Source: Limisphaerales bacterium (GTDB taxonomy: Bacteria > Verrucomicrobiota > Verrucomicrobiia > Limisphaerales > UBA11358). Taken from it: a stretch of 58,620 nucleotides of DNA. The stretch is from positions 1-58,620 of the forward strand of contig PLAY01000182.1 in the NCBI GenBank assembly GCA_003134375.1, given 5' to 3'. The notes beneath the pieces were generated by a model. That model saw only the letters and a program-made list of their open reading frames with translations. It ran no database searches and was not told the DNA's origin. A program made the position numbers and the translations under genes. This document shows positions 33,115 to 42,593 of the stretch, in pieces (position 1 is the first letter of the stretch; each line of letters opens with the position of its first letter).

Positions 33115-33726
33115 ATGAAAACACCAGCCCAACCCGTTGACGTTTCGATACTCCGGTTCATGCGGTCAAACCGGGGCGCTTCAGTATTCTCGCCCAGGAA
33201 CTTTGACGGATTGGGCAGCCCAGACGCCATCAGGCAGACGCTAAGCCGGCTGGTTAAAGCGGGCAAAATTCGCCGGATTCGCCGAGGACTCTATGATTTG
33301 CCGCGCCAGCATCCCATCATCGGCCAGACCGCGCCGGACATCATGGCAACCGTCCGCGCGTTGATGGAAGGCAGTCACGCGCAGTGGCAGTTCACCGGCG
33401 CTTACGCAGCAAACGCACTTGGCTTGTCGGACCAGGTGCCGGCCAAGATTGTCATCCTCACGGACGGCGCCCCGCGCCGGGTATCATTGGGGAAGTTGAC
33501 ACTCTTGTTCCACCGCGCCTCGCCGCGCAATCTGTTCGGAGCAGGCAAGCCAGCAGGCTTAGTCATTCAAGCGATTCGCCATCTACGAAATGACCCGGAC
33601 ATTTCCCGGCACATCGTGCGATTAAGAAAACGGTTGGACACAAAGACAAAATCAGATTTGAAATCGTTCGTGCCAAAAACGCCCGTGTGGATGCGGCCCA
33701 TCTTGCAGCAGATCATTCAGGACTAA
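33115..33726 (+). CDS. AbiEi-like winged-helix regulator (DUF6088 type), without AbiEii
   Basis: 203 residues. The N-terminal winged helix (VFSPRNFDGLGSPDAIRQTL, LVKAGKIRRIRRGLYDLP) and the following HPIIGQTAPDIMATV and FTGAYAANALGL match AbiEi-type antitoxins, which repress their own operon and counter the AbiEii nucleotidyltransferase toxin. No AbiEii gene follows. The Hsp70 gene starts 3 bases after the stop instead. The protein is therefore probably the transcriptional switch for the Hsp70/helicase operon, a re-use of an antitoxin as regulator. An ATG at 33111 is in another frame. Confidence 0.8.
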   Translation: MKTPAQPVDVSILRFMRSNRGASVFSPRNFDGLGSPDAIRQTLSRLVKAGKIRRIRRGLYDLPRQHPIIGQTAPDIMATVRALMEGSHAQWQFTGAYAANALGLSDQVPAKIVILTDGAPRRVSLGKLTLLFHRASPRNLFGAGKPAGLVIQAIRHLRNDPDISRHIVRLRKRLDTKTKSDLKSFVPKTPVWMRPILQQIIQD

Positions 33727-33729
33727 TAT

Positions 33730-36108
33730 ATGAACCCCCTCGAAAAACTTCGCACCGCCGCCAACGCCAAGCCGGGCACGCGGGTCATCGGCATTGATCT
33801 TGGCACGACCAACTCCACAGTCGCCCAAGTGCGGTTGCCGTTGCCCGAAAGTTCCTCCGCCGAGTTCGCGTGCGAGTGCGTGCCGCTGGAGCAGGCCACA
33901 CAAATGAGCCCGTTCACCGGCGCGCTCGTTCCTTCAGTCGTGGCCATCGACAAGGCCGGCAAGGTCTGGATCGGTGAAGGCGCAAAACGGATGCGAGCCG
34001 AGCCACAGAAGCACGGACTGAGCCTGGAAAAAAACCTGTTCTACGAAACCAAGAACGACATGGGCCTGCAAAAGCGGTATCACCGGGCCGCCGAGGATTA
34101 CGATCATGCCCGCAAGATTGCGGGCCATCTCCTCAAGTTCCTGATGAACGGCGCGCGCCAGGCGACCGGTTCACCTCCCGGTCGCACTGTGGTCACCGTC
34201 CCCGCCTCGTTCCAGATCAATCAACGGGCGGACACGCTCGCCGCCGCCAAGCTTGGCGGACTTGTCCTCTCGGACTTCGACCTCCTCGATGAACCCGTGG
34301 CGGCACTTACGGATTATCTTTTCACCTACGCTGGCGCGGAGGTTTGGGACAAGCCGCAGAATGTTGTCGTGTTCGATTTCGGCGGCGGCACGTGCGATGT
34401 GTTTGTGGCCCGTCTTTCCCCTGCCGCCACCGGCGCGGCCTTTGCCATCGAGACTCGCTCCGTCTCCCGCTATCACCGGCTCGGCGGTGGCGATTTTGAT
34501 GCAGCCATCATTCACAACGTGTTGCTCCCGCAGTTGCTCAAGGAGAACGAACTAACGGCGCGTCACTTTGAGTGGACTGACCGCAAGAAAATCATTGAAC
34601 CCGCATTGCGTGGCTGCGCCGAGGCACTCAAGGAAGGTCTTTGCCGCGAAATCTCGCAACTTCACTTGCACGGTCTTTACGAGAGCGCCGACAAGACCCA
34701 GATTGTAGCCCGGCAAGCTCCGACGAAGGTAACCGTCGGCGGCAGGGACTACCTGCTCGCCCATCCCGAACTCAGCGCGGCCCAATGGGAGGAAATCCTG
34801 AAGCCGTTTCTGGATCTGGAAATGATGCACGCCCGCGAAACGGACTACGTGCTGGCGCTTTCCATCTTCGCACCGCTCACCGACGCACTCGACCGCGCGA
34901 AACTGCGGACGAAAGACGTGGACATAGTGTTGCTCGCCGGTGGCAGTTCGCTCGTGCCGCAAGTCCAGTGGGCCATTGACAAATTCTTTGCGCAGAGCCG
35001 CGTGATCCGTTTCCCGGACAGCACCGCAGCGCAGACCGCCATCGCCCGAGGCGCTGCGTGGACCGCCGCGTGGCTGGAGACGTTTCAGCAACCGTTGGTT
35101 TGCCCGGTCGTTTCTCAGACCATTGCACTCCGCGTCCAGGGACGCAACCCCATCCCGCTCGTTCAAGCGGGCACATCCATTCCTTATCCGCCCGATGGCG
35201 ATTTCAAAATGGTGACCGGTTTGGCCCTGCCCAAACCCTTCGGCGGCACGTTGCGGATCGAAGTCGTGACCTTGCCCGAGGAGCACGTCGTGTTAAACCT
35301 GCCCGTCGAGGTCGATCCCAGTGAAGCAGGGGAAGCACTGAATTTTGAGTTTCGGTTCAGCTCAGGTCGCTCCTTTGATTGCGCCGTCGCCCTACGCAAA
35401 CGCCCTGATGCACGAGTTAAAATCGCGGCGGAGAACCCGCTCATCAATGTTTCCAACCCTGGAGCGGTCCGTGTCGAGATCGAAGAAATCGAAGAGGATT
35501 TGCGCGACGCCGGCGGCCTCAGCGCCCGCCATCGCGACAAGCTAATGCGCCTGGCCGAACTTTACCGCGAACTCCGCATGCTGGAGAAGGCGGTCGAGGT
35601 GCTCAAGAGCGCTTCCCGCGCCGTCGGCCGCCCGGATGCCGAAATCCTAAATCGTCTCGGCATGTTCTACGATGAACTCGGCGACCTCAACCGGATGGAG
35701 GCGCACTACGCCGAAGGCGCGCGTGTGTCCGGCAATTGGGGCGGTCCATTGTTCAATTGGGCACTCCACCACAAGCGCCGCCGCAATTTTTCCGTCGCGC
35801 TCGAAAAAGTGGACGAGGGAATTGTGCGCGAGCCGGATTCCGCGCCCTATTACATCCTGCGGGCGCGCATTCTCGAAGGCTTGGGCCAGACGACCGCTGC
35901 CAAGGAAGCAGCGCAAGAGGGCTTTCGTCGCTTCCCACCCATCGAGATTCAAAGTCCCTGGCAATTGGGCTGGTATGAAGACGCGGCTGAGTTCCTTGGA
36001 CGTGCCGACGACGTTAAATCGGCACGCAAAGCTCGCGAACGTGTGCGCGGCCAAAGCAAGACCACCAAGGCCGGTGAGAACGATCTCCCGGTCCTTTCTC
36101 AACCGTAG
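33730..36108 (+). CDS. Hsp70-family ATPase with C-terminal TPR-like repeats
   Basis: 792 residues. Phosphate-1 IGIDLGTTNSTVAQ (about 20-33), phosphate-2 VVVFDFGGGTCDVF (about 212-225) and the adenosine motif DIVLLAGGSSLVPQ define a complete Hsp70/DnaK nucleotide-binding domain. A short beta-rich substrate-like domain follows, and the last 200 residues are helical pairs resembling TPRs (ILNRLGMFYDELGDLNRMEA). It is not a housekeeping DnaK: length, TPR tail and neighbours differ, and no dnaJ or grpE is near. It stands 3 bases after the AbiEi-like gene and is the first structural gene of a five-gene operon. It probably senses or remodels a protein complex. Confidence 0.85.
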   Translation: MNPLEKLRTAANAKPGTRVIGIDLGTTNSTVAQVRLPLPESSSAEFACECVPLEQATQMSPFTGALVPSVVAIDKAGKVWIGEGAKRMRAEPQKHGLSLEKNLFYETKNDMGLQKRYHRAAEDYDHARKIAGHLLKFLMNGARQATGSPPGRTVVTVPASFQINQRADTLAAAKLGGLVLSDFDLLDEPVAALTDYLFTYAGAEVWDKPQNVVVFDFGGGTCDVFVARLSPAATGAAFAIETRSVSRYHRLGGGDFDAAIIHNVLLPQLLKENELTARHFEWTDRKKIIEPALRGCAEALKEGLCREISQLHLHGLYESADKTQIVARQAPTKVTVGGRDYLLAHPELSAAQWEEILKPFLDLEMMHARETDYVLALSIFAPLTDALDRAKLRTKDVDIVLLAGGSSLVPQVQWAIDKFFAQSRVIRFPDSTAAQTAIARGAAWTAAWLETFQQPLVCPVVSQTIALRVQGRNPIPLVQAGTSIPYPPDGDFKMVTGLALPKPFGGTLRIEVVTLPEEHVVLNLPVEVDPSEAGEALNFEFRFSSGRSFDCAVALRKRPDARVKIAAENPLINVSNPGAVRVEIEEIEEDLRDAGGLSARHRDKLMRLAELYRELRMLEKAVEVLKSASRAVGRPDAEILNRLGMFYDELGDLNRMEAHYAEGARVSGNWGGPLFNWALHHKRRRNFSVALEKVDEGIVREPDSAPYYILRARILEGLGQTTAAKEAAQEGFRRFPPIEIQSPWQLGWYEDAAEFLGRADDVKSARKARERVRGQSKTTKAGENDLPVLSQP

Positions 36109-36121
36109 CCTAAACAACGCC

Positions 36122-37375
36122 ATGCCATCTGTCCTCCATGACAGCCAACTGACTCGCGAGCAGCGCACCGTTGTCGAATTGCGCCCTGACCGCCATCACC
36201 TCGTCATGGGACCACCCGGCTCCGGTAAAACTCAGGTGTTGCTGCATCGCGCCCGCTGGCTGCGTCAGACCTACAAAATCCCACCCGAAGGTTTTTGCGT
36301 GCTCGTTTACACGAACGTGCTCACCTACTTTCTCCGCCAGTCTTTGGACTTCCTCGGTATTCCCAAGGAGAACGTGCGGACCTTCGATGATTGGTGCGCC
36401 GAATTGTGGGATCAATTTGTTCGCAAGCCCAAACCTCGCACGCTGCCGGATCGGCGCGGCAAGTCATTCATTGATTTTGCAGCCGTGCGGACGGGCGTGC
36501 TCCAGAGTCTTCAAGCCATTGCGACTTCGAGTGCGAGCGCCAACCAGCACAAACCCAGCCTCGATTTCGTGCTCGTGGATGAAGGGCAGGACTTGGATGC
36601 AACCGCCTACGGCATCCTCCGCATGGCCACAAAACACCTGACCGTTTTTGCCGACGCCCGGCAACAAATCTTCGAGGGCGGGGCTTCCGTGCAGGAAATG
36701 CAAAAGCATCTCAGCTTGACCGGCCAATCCGCTTCCCTCTTGCCCGCGTATCGCAATTCCCCGGACATCGCCAAACTCGCCTCCTATTTCGGCAACGCCT
36801 ACGACGGCCTCAACTATCTGGCCATGGAACGGCAGAAGCCCTGCCTCTACGTTGCGAACGATTGGGATGACGAGATGGACAAGCTCGCGGACGTTCTGCG
36901 CGAACGGCGGCTCCTGAATCACAAGTGCGGCATCATTGTCCCCACCAACCGCGACCTGTTCAGCGTCGCCAACAAACTTGGGGAACGCGGAGTTGAAGTT
37001 CACAAGGCCATCGCTGCCCGCCGGGGCGGCACGCCGCCGGACTTCGATTGCCTCACGCCGACGATCGCATCCTACCATAACGCCAAGGGACTCACCTTTG
37101 ATTGCGTCCTCATGCCCAAGTTGGTCGAAAACAACTTCCAGCGCGTGGAGGGGGAGCGTCGCCATCGCCTGCTCCTCGTCGGCATCACCCGGGCCACGCA
37201 ATGGGTTTATCTGAGCACCGTTCGCGGTTGGGAACTACGGGACTTGGACCTCTTCCGTCAGGCATCCGCCAACGGCGATTTGTTCATCAAGGAAAACGCC
37301 AACCCCGTCCCGGTTTCCGCCACCCCGACGGCCCCGGTTTCCGGCGACGACGACAACGACGCCTCGTTCCTATGA
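36122..37375 (+). CDS. compact UvrD-like superfamily 1 helicase
   Basis: 417 residues from the ATG at 36122, 13 bases after the Hsp70 stop. Walker A VMGPPGSGKTQVLL (about 28-41), FVLVDEGQDLDATAYG with a DExQD box, and late motifs ASYHNAKGLTFDCVLMP and LLLVGITRATQWVYLS identify a UvrD fold. It is short for UvrD (about 700), lacking much of the 1B/2B insertions, like GajB-type helicases. The C-terminus is a Pro/Asp-rich tail. Its stop overlaps the SNF2 start (ATGA), so the two helicases are made together. Confidence 0.82.
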   Translation: MPSVLHDSQLTREQRTVVELRPDRHHLVMGPPGSGKTQVLLHRARWLRQTYKIPPEGFCVLVYTNVLTYFLRQSLDFLGIPKENVRTFDDWCAELWDQFVRKPKPRTLPDRRGKSFIDFAAVRTGVLQSLQAIATSSASANQHKPSLDFVLVDEGQDLDATAYGILRMATKHLTVFADARQQIFEGGASVQEMQKHLSLTGQSASLLPAYRNSPDIAKLASYFGNAYDGLNYLAMERQKPCLYVANDWDDEMDKLADVLRERRLLNHKCGIIVPTNRDLFSVANKLGERGVEVHKAIAARRGGTPPDFDCLTPTIASYHNAKGLTFDCVLMPKLVENNFQRVEGERRHRLLLVGITRATQWVYLSTVRGWELRDLDLFRQASANGDLFIKENANPVPVSATPTAPVSGDDDNDASFL

Positions 37376-40300
37376 ACGAACCAGAAATCCAACCCGGCAT
37401 TCGCGTTCGCATCATCGGTAATCCGGAGCGTAGTGGCACTATCACATCGCCGCCGAATTCCAAATACGTCAACGACGTTCTTATGGCGCGCGTTCATTTC
37501 GATGGAACGCATGTTCCCGCTTGGCAACGCGCCGCCAACCTCGAAGCTATCTCCGCACAGGCCGACCCGCTGGACGACCTCCGCCACGGACGCGTTCACG
37601 GCATTGCCAGCTTCCAGCGGATTCTTACGCATGAAAAGTTGAGCGGACGCCTCGCGAATGTCATCTACTCGATGGAAACCTCCCAGACGGAGTTTCTTCC
37701 CTATCAATTCAAGCCGGTATTGAAGCTCCTCGAATCTCCCACGAACAGCCTGCTGATTGCCGACGAGGTCGGTTTGGGCAAGACCATCGAAGCTGGACTC
37801 ATCTGGACTGAACTTCGCGCCCGTTCGGGTGCGCGCAATCTTCTGGTCGTTTGTCCGCCTCACCTGCGCGACAAGTGGCAAACAGAATTGAAAAACCGCT
37901 TTGGCGTGCGAGCGGACATCTGCAATGCTCGGGAACTTTTAGAGCACCTTGCCCAGCTTAAACAGGACCCAAATCATTCCTTCGCCGTCATCTGCTCCTA
38001 CCACGGCCTTCGTCCGCCGGCAAAATGGGAGGAACAACTTCCCAACGTCAGCCCCCAGATTGGGTTGGCCCATCTCCTCTCCGAATTGTCCGTGGATTCA
38101 ACCCCGCTCGACCTCGTCGTAATGGATGAAGCACATTACATGCGCAATGGTGGAAACTGCACCGCAGAACTCGGCGAGTTGGCGACGGCGGCGGCCGCAC
38201 ACCGCGTCTTTTTGTCAGCTACACCCATTCACACCCAGAATGAGAACCTTTACAATCTGTTGCGCTTACTTGACCCGGACACGTTTAATAGCGAACACGC
38301 CTTCCGCAGTATTCTCGAAGCTAACGCGCCTCTCGTTCGGCTCCGCGACTTGCTCCTGAATCCACATGGTCTGTTCCCGGAAATTCGTGAACAGTTGACC
38401 GCAGCGGCGTCCAATCCCTTTCTCGCGGGCAGTCGTGTGTTGGAAAGTCTCCAAAAGGAACTAGCGGGTGATTCCAATCTGTTGTCCAGTCCTCAGAGTC
38501 GCAGCGAACTCGCACACCGTGTCGAAAGAGTCAATCTCCTAGGCTATGCCATCAATCGCACACGCAAACGGGACATCCCCGGCAAACGAGTCGAGCGCGA
38601 GGTAAAGACGGTCAAGGTAACACTGTCCGAGCACGAGCGTGCTTTTTATGATGGCGTCACCGAATTGGTGCTGCGTTACGCCGACCAACATGACCTTCCG
38701 GGTGGTTTTCTGTATGTCATGCCTCAACGTCAAATCGCCAGTTGCATGGCTGCGGCCTGTGCCCGGTGGGCGTCCGTGTCGGGCGAAGTCGAAGAAGATG
38801 TTGAAGTCAGCCCCGACTCCAGCGGAGCGGAGGAAGACCCCCATGGACCTGGCCCGCTGGTTCAATTCATCAGCGAAAACATCCGCGACCTTGCGACCAC
38901 CGCCCAGCTTCAAACTGAAGACACCAAGTTTCGGATGCTCGTGCAGACGCTTAAAAATTACTGGCAGGAATACCCATCCGGCAAAGTCGTGCTCTTCTCT
39001 TACTTCCGACCAACGCTACACTACCTCCGCAATCGTCTTGCTGCCGAGGGTGTTCAGTCATTCCTGCTTCTCGGCGGAATGGCTGAGAGCAAGCAGGACG
39101 TCGTAAATGGTTTCCGTAACTCCGATACGATTCGACTACTGCTCTCCTCTGAGGTGGGAAGCGAAGGTTTGGACATTGAGTTCGCACGCGTTCTCATTAA
39201 TTACGATCTGCCTTGGAATCCCATGGTCGTTGAGCAACGCATTGGCCGCCTTGACCGCATTGGCCAGGAGGCGGACCAAATTCTGATCTTCAATCTCATA
39301 GCTGAAGACACAATTGATGAGCGCATCTACGAACGCCTTTACAAACGCCTCAATCTGTTCCGCCGCGCCTTGGGCGATCTTGAACCGGTCTTGGGTCCGA
39401 TCATCTCGGAATTAACCCGCGACTTGCTCACTCACAGACTGACCGAGCAGCAACAGCAGGAGCGAGTCAAGGCCGCCGAACAGGCCATTGCCTATGGTAT
39501 TCGGGTTCAAGAGGAACTCGAAGAGAAGGCTGCTGTCCTTGCCGCTCACGGTGATTACATTCTGAGGCAAGTAGAAGCGAGTCATAAACTACAACGCTGG
39601 ATTAAAGCCGACGAAATCGAACGCTACGTTTTGGACTTCTTCCTTAAATGTTTTCCAGCAACGCGCTTGCAGTGCGCAAATGCCCGGGAACACTGTTTCG
39701 ACATCAGCCTAGATCAGGATGCGTTCTGCGATTTCGACCGTTTCCTGCAAATTCACAATCTTGTCGGGCAAACACGGCTTAACACCACCCAAAATCGCCG
39801 GATTCGTTTCGACAACCGCACGTTCTTGAAAAGTCCGGCTGGTGATGAGATCGTCAGCCAGTCCCATCCGTTTGTGCGCTTTGCCGCCTGGAAAACCCGG
39901 ACCGATCAACTTGTTCAATCCGTGCCTGTCGCAGTCCAACTCACCCGGTCGGCACTTCCCGAGGGAGTCGTGCCCAATGTCTATGTCTTCAACGTTCAAC
40001 GTTGGCAGGTTGCGGGTTTGCGCGAAGTCGAAAAGTTGCACATCGTCGCGGCCTCGCTAGTAGATGGCCATTTGCTTGACCAAAACCTTGCCGAACGCCT
40101 TGTTGACCACGCGTTGACCGACGGCGAAGATTGGCGTGACCCCAATCTGGACGCCAATCTCGCCCTGGTCGCCGAGCGGGTGATAACATTGGATGACTTG
40201 GCGTCCGACGAGTTTCTGAAGTTCGAGCAACAATGCATGGATGAAAATCAAGACCGGGCAACTATCCAGATAACCTCGATTGACCGCTTCGAGTCCCGCC

Positions 40301-40491
40301 GACTTCAGAGGCTGAACGAAGTTCTCCGGATGCACATGGATAAAGGCCGCTCCAGTCTTGCCGAGGCCACCCACGGGCAAATAACCAAGTTGAAAGAGCG
40401 CTGCGAAGTGCAGCGGCGAGCAATACGCGACCGTGCCAAAACCGAAGCTGCGTATCACCAGATATGCTGTGGCCTGATCAGAGCGACGTGA
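37372..40491 (+). CDS. SNF2-family helicase
   Basis: 1039 residues from the ATG overlapping the UvrD stop. Residues 1-60 look like a small beta barrel (GIRVRIIGNPERSGTI). Walker A ADEVGLGKTIEAG lies at 130-142, VVMDEAHYMRN is motif II, and SEGLDIEFARVLINYDLPW and EQRIGRLDRIGQ are motifs V-VI. The last 350 residues are unassigned and largely helical, without a DUF3883 tail, so it is not simply a DrmD copy. SNF2 proteins translocate on duplex DNA. Here it is the largest subunit of the operon and probably the DNA-engaging motor. Confidence 0.82.
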   Translation: MNEPEIQPGIRVRIIGNPERSGTITSPPNSKYVNDVLMARVHFDGTHVPAWQRAANLEAISAQADPLDDLRHGRVHGIASFQRILTHEKLSGRLANVIYSMETSQTEFLPYQFKPVLKLLESPTNSLLIADEVGLGKTIEAGLIWTELRARSGARNLLVVCPPHLRDKWQTELKNRFGVRADICNARELLEHLAQLKQDPNHSFAVICSYHGLRPPAKWEEQLPNVSPQIGLAHLLSELSVDSTPLDLVVMDEAHYMRNGGNCTAELGELATAAAAHRVFLSATPIHTQNENLYNLLRLLDPDTFNSEHAFRSILEANAPLVRLRDLLLNPHGLFPEIREQLTAAASNPFLAGSRVLESLQKELAGDSNLLSSPQSRSELAHRVERVNLLGYAINRTRKRDIPGKRVEREVKTVKVTLSEHERAFYDGVTELVLRYADQHDLPGGFLYVMPQRQIASCMAAACARWASVSGEVEEDVEVSPDSSGAEEDPHGPGPLVQFISENIRDLATTAQLQTEDTKFRMLVQTLKNYWQEYPSGKVVLFSYFRPTLHYLRNRLAAEGVQSFLLLGGMAESKQDVVNGFRNSDTIRLLLSSEVGSEGLDIEFARVLINYDLPWNPMVVEQRIGRLDRIGQEADQILIFNLIAEDTIDERIYERLYKRLNLFRRALGDLEPVLGPIISELTRDLLTHRLTEQQQQERVKAAEQAIAYGIRVQEELEEKAAVLAAHGDYILRQVEASHKLQRWIKADEIERYVLDFFLKCFPATRLQCANAREHCFDISLDQDAFCDFDRFLQIHNLVGQTRLNTTQNRRIRFDNRTFLKSPAGDEIVSQSHPFVRFAAWKTRTDQLVQSVPVAVQLTRSALPEGVVPNVYVFNVQRWQVAGLREVEKLHIVAASLVDGHLLDQNLAERLVDHALTDGEDWRDPNLDANLALVAERVITLDDLASDEFLKFEQQCMDENQDRATIQITSIDRFESRRLQRLNEVLRMHMDKGRSSLAEATHGQITKLKERCEVQRRAIRDRAKTEAAYHQICCGLIRAT

Positions 40492-40514
40492 CCATGATTT
40501 TCAAGGACTAGCGA

Positions 40515-42131
40515 ATGGCAAATTGGTTTAAGAGCATACTTGGTTGGTTCAAGCAACCGATCGCTTCGGGCTCCACGCCGCAGACGGACGCTACCCAGCC
40601 ATCGCCCTCAGCATCCCCGGCTCAGGCCAATCTGTCCGACAAGAAAAGCAAAAGGCCATTAACATTTGAACCATCCACAACTCCAAAGCCCGAACCTGAA
40701 CGAGCCGAACCCTCCACGGTTACTCGCTACCAAGAATCTTCCGCGCTGACCTCTTTGCCTGCACCTCCGTTTTCTTCGCCTCAATCTGTTGCGGACCTGA
40801 CGATCGGCTTCGATTTGGGCACCAGTTGCAGCAAAGTGGCTGTTGGCGACAGCATACTTGGCAGTCAACACGGCGTGCCATTCAACACGCGTGCGCACGG
40901 AGTCGCGAAATACCTTTTCCCCACCCGATTCTATGAAGGTGCTGACGGGATTTCCTTGTCCTCTGGTCAACAGGCCAAGTTTGTATCGAATTTGAAACTC
41001 CGGCTGACCGAGGCTGTGGAAAACCACGGCGACACAAGCGGGTCGGAAACTGACTTGGCAATTTACGTGGCACTCGTGTTGAAACACACCCTTGCGTGGT
41101 ATGAGCAACATCGCGCTGGCGACCATCGCGCTAGGGCGCGTTGCTGGTGGCTAAGTTTCGGATTTCCGGCCAAGCGCGTGGATAACAATCCACGACTTCA
41201 TAAAACGTATCAGCGCTTTGCCGGGGCTGCCATCCAGGCCGTGAACTCAGGCGAGCACATAACTCGCGAATTGATCCAGCACTGTCTCGGCGGGACTCCG
41301 CTGGATGGAGATTCAAAACAGGTGCTTTCCTTGGATCGGGTGAGTTTCTATCCAGAGATTGCCGCCCAACTCGCGGGTTATGTCTATTCCCGCTACCGCA
41401 CCACCGGGCCGCTGATGCTTATCGATGTCGGCGCCGGCACGCTCGATATTTCCACCTTGATCCTCCACCAAAACGCGCATGAAGAAGTGTGTTCGTTCCA
41501 CTTCTGTGAAGTTGCACAGCTCGGAGCGTTCCGTTTGTATGAACAAATCCACCATGCCCTTGCCACCGTTTCGCCGGCTGCCGTGGACACTTTGGTCAGC
41601 ATCGGTTCCGACCAGGATTGGCATGTCCCCGAATCCGCTGGTGAATACTTGCGAGCCATCTCGGTCGTCACTAATCCCATGAAGGCTGCCTTCCATTCGA
41701 CGCGGGAGACATTCGCACTGAAATGTTTAGAGAAGGCATTATCGAACTTCTCCGCCTTTAAGCAATTTCTGGATCAACCATTTCGCGACGCGGACCAAAG
41801 ACCACAGGCATTTCGCCAAAACGTGAACATCATTCTGTCCGGCGGCGGAAGCCGTGCAATTTTTTACCGTAAACTCTTTCCTGAGCGATTGGAAGAAACT
41901 GTTGTAAACAGCGGTTTGACCACATGGAAGCTGGACCCCGGACGAAGGAAGATCGACGGACAGGGATTCCATCCTCGCCATTTGATGAAGCCCGATAAGT
42001 TCATCGTCAGTGGTGTCGAGTCCGACGACTTTGATCGCTTGAGTGTCGCACATGGTTTGTCACTCAGTTCTGAAACCCTTTTGCAGATTACCGCCAAAGA
42101 AATGTCTGACCGGCAGTGGAATGGCCGTTGA
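40515..42131 (+). CDS. second Hsp70/actin-fold ATPase with disordered N-terminus
   Basis: 538 residues. The first 90 are Ser/Pro/Thr-rich after MANWFKSILGWF, whose amphipathic helix could touch the membrane. The actin/Hsp70 ATPase core then shows phosphate-1 IGFDLGTSCSKVAVG (about 97-111), phosphate-2 LMLIDVGAGTLDIST (about 300-314) and the adenosine motif ILSGGGSRAIFYRKLF (near 438-453). It lacks a typical peptide-binding domain, so it resembles actin-like ATPases more than a chaperone. It lies 23 bases after the SNF2 stop and closes the operon. Two different Hsp70-fold ATPases around two helicases is the unusual feature. Confidence 0.78.
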   Translation: MANWFKSILGWFKQPIASGSTPQTDATQPSPSASPAQANLSDKKSKRPLTFEPSTTPKPEPERAEPSTVTRYQESSALTSLPAPPFSSPQSVADLTIGFDLGTSCSKVAVGDSILGSQHGVPFNTRAHGVAKYLFPTRFYEGADGISLSSGQQAKFVSNLKLRLTEAVENHGDTSGSETDLAIYVALVLKHTLAWYEQHRAGDHRARARCWWLSFGFPAKRVDNNPRLHKTYQRFAGAAIQAVNSGEHITRELIQHCLGGTPLDGDSKQVLSLDRVSFYPEIAAQLAGYVYSRYRTTGPLMLIDVGAGTLDISTLILHQNAHEEVCSFHFCEVAQLGAFRLYEQIHHALATVSPAAVDTLVSIGSDQDWHVPESAGEYLRAISVVTNPMKAAFHSTRETFALKCLEKALSNFSAFKQFLDQPFRDADQRPQAFRQNVNIILSGGGSRAIFYRKLFPERLEETVVNSGLTTWKLDPGRRKIDGQGFHPRHLMKPDKFIVSGVESDDFDRLSVAHGLSLSSETLLQITAKEMSDRQWNGR

Positions 42132-42311
42132 GTTCAGGCCGCTCGCTCCCCCCCCCGCTCGGCGCAACTTGTGATTACAGCCCGTGAAACGCCCGATGCC
42201 GGTTGATTGGGCACGAAAATACACAACCGCGCGCAACTCGCCCAGCCAAGGATTGCCTTAATTTGTGAAAAAAGAGTGAGACTTCGGAATTTGCTCCATT
42301 CGTTTTTTACT

Positions 42312-42551
42312 GCCGCCGTGACCAACGCGCGGTTTGCTTCGCTCCACGGGCTGACGGTCGTCCCTGTCTCCCTCTCGACCACGCCCGTTCCACTCCGCAA
42401 ACCGCGCGCTCGTCACGAGCTGCAATAAATTAGCCGCATCAGCGGCTGGCTTCCGTCTGCGGCTCGGCGGCGGCGTTGCGCTCCGGCTCCGTTCCCGCCG
42501 TCTCTCCGCCTACGCTCCACTGTTTCCGCTCGCCGACCGCAGACCGAAGCC
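42312..42551. repeat. module-boundary repeat, copy C (full length)
   Basis: Full copy: first arm near 42317-42337 (CGTGACCAACGCGCGGTTTG), its partner near 42397-42418 (CAAACCGCGCGCTCGTCACG), then the second hairpin ending CGCCGACCGCAGACCGAAGC at about 42551. The gap 42132-42593 otherwise holds a C9 run at 42148-42156 right after the actin-like stop and no gene. Confidence 0.82.
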
Positions 42552-42593
42552 TTTTCAGACAAAACTACAAATCTGTGCGCCGAACATTTTCAA

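Noticed and set aside
33730..36108. Housekeeping DnaK.
   Set aside because: TPR-like tail, missing grpE/dnaJ context and position in a helicase operon argue for a specialised Hsp70.
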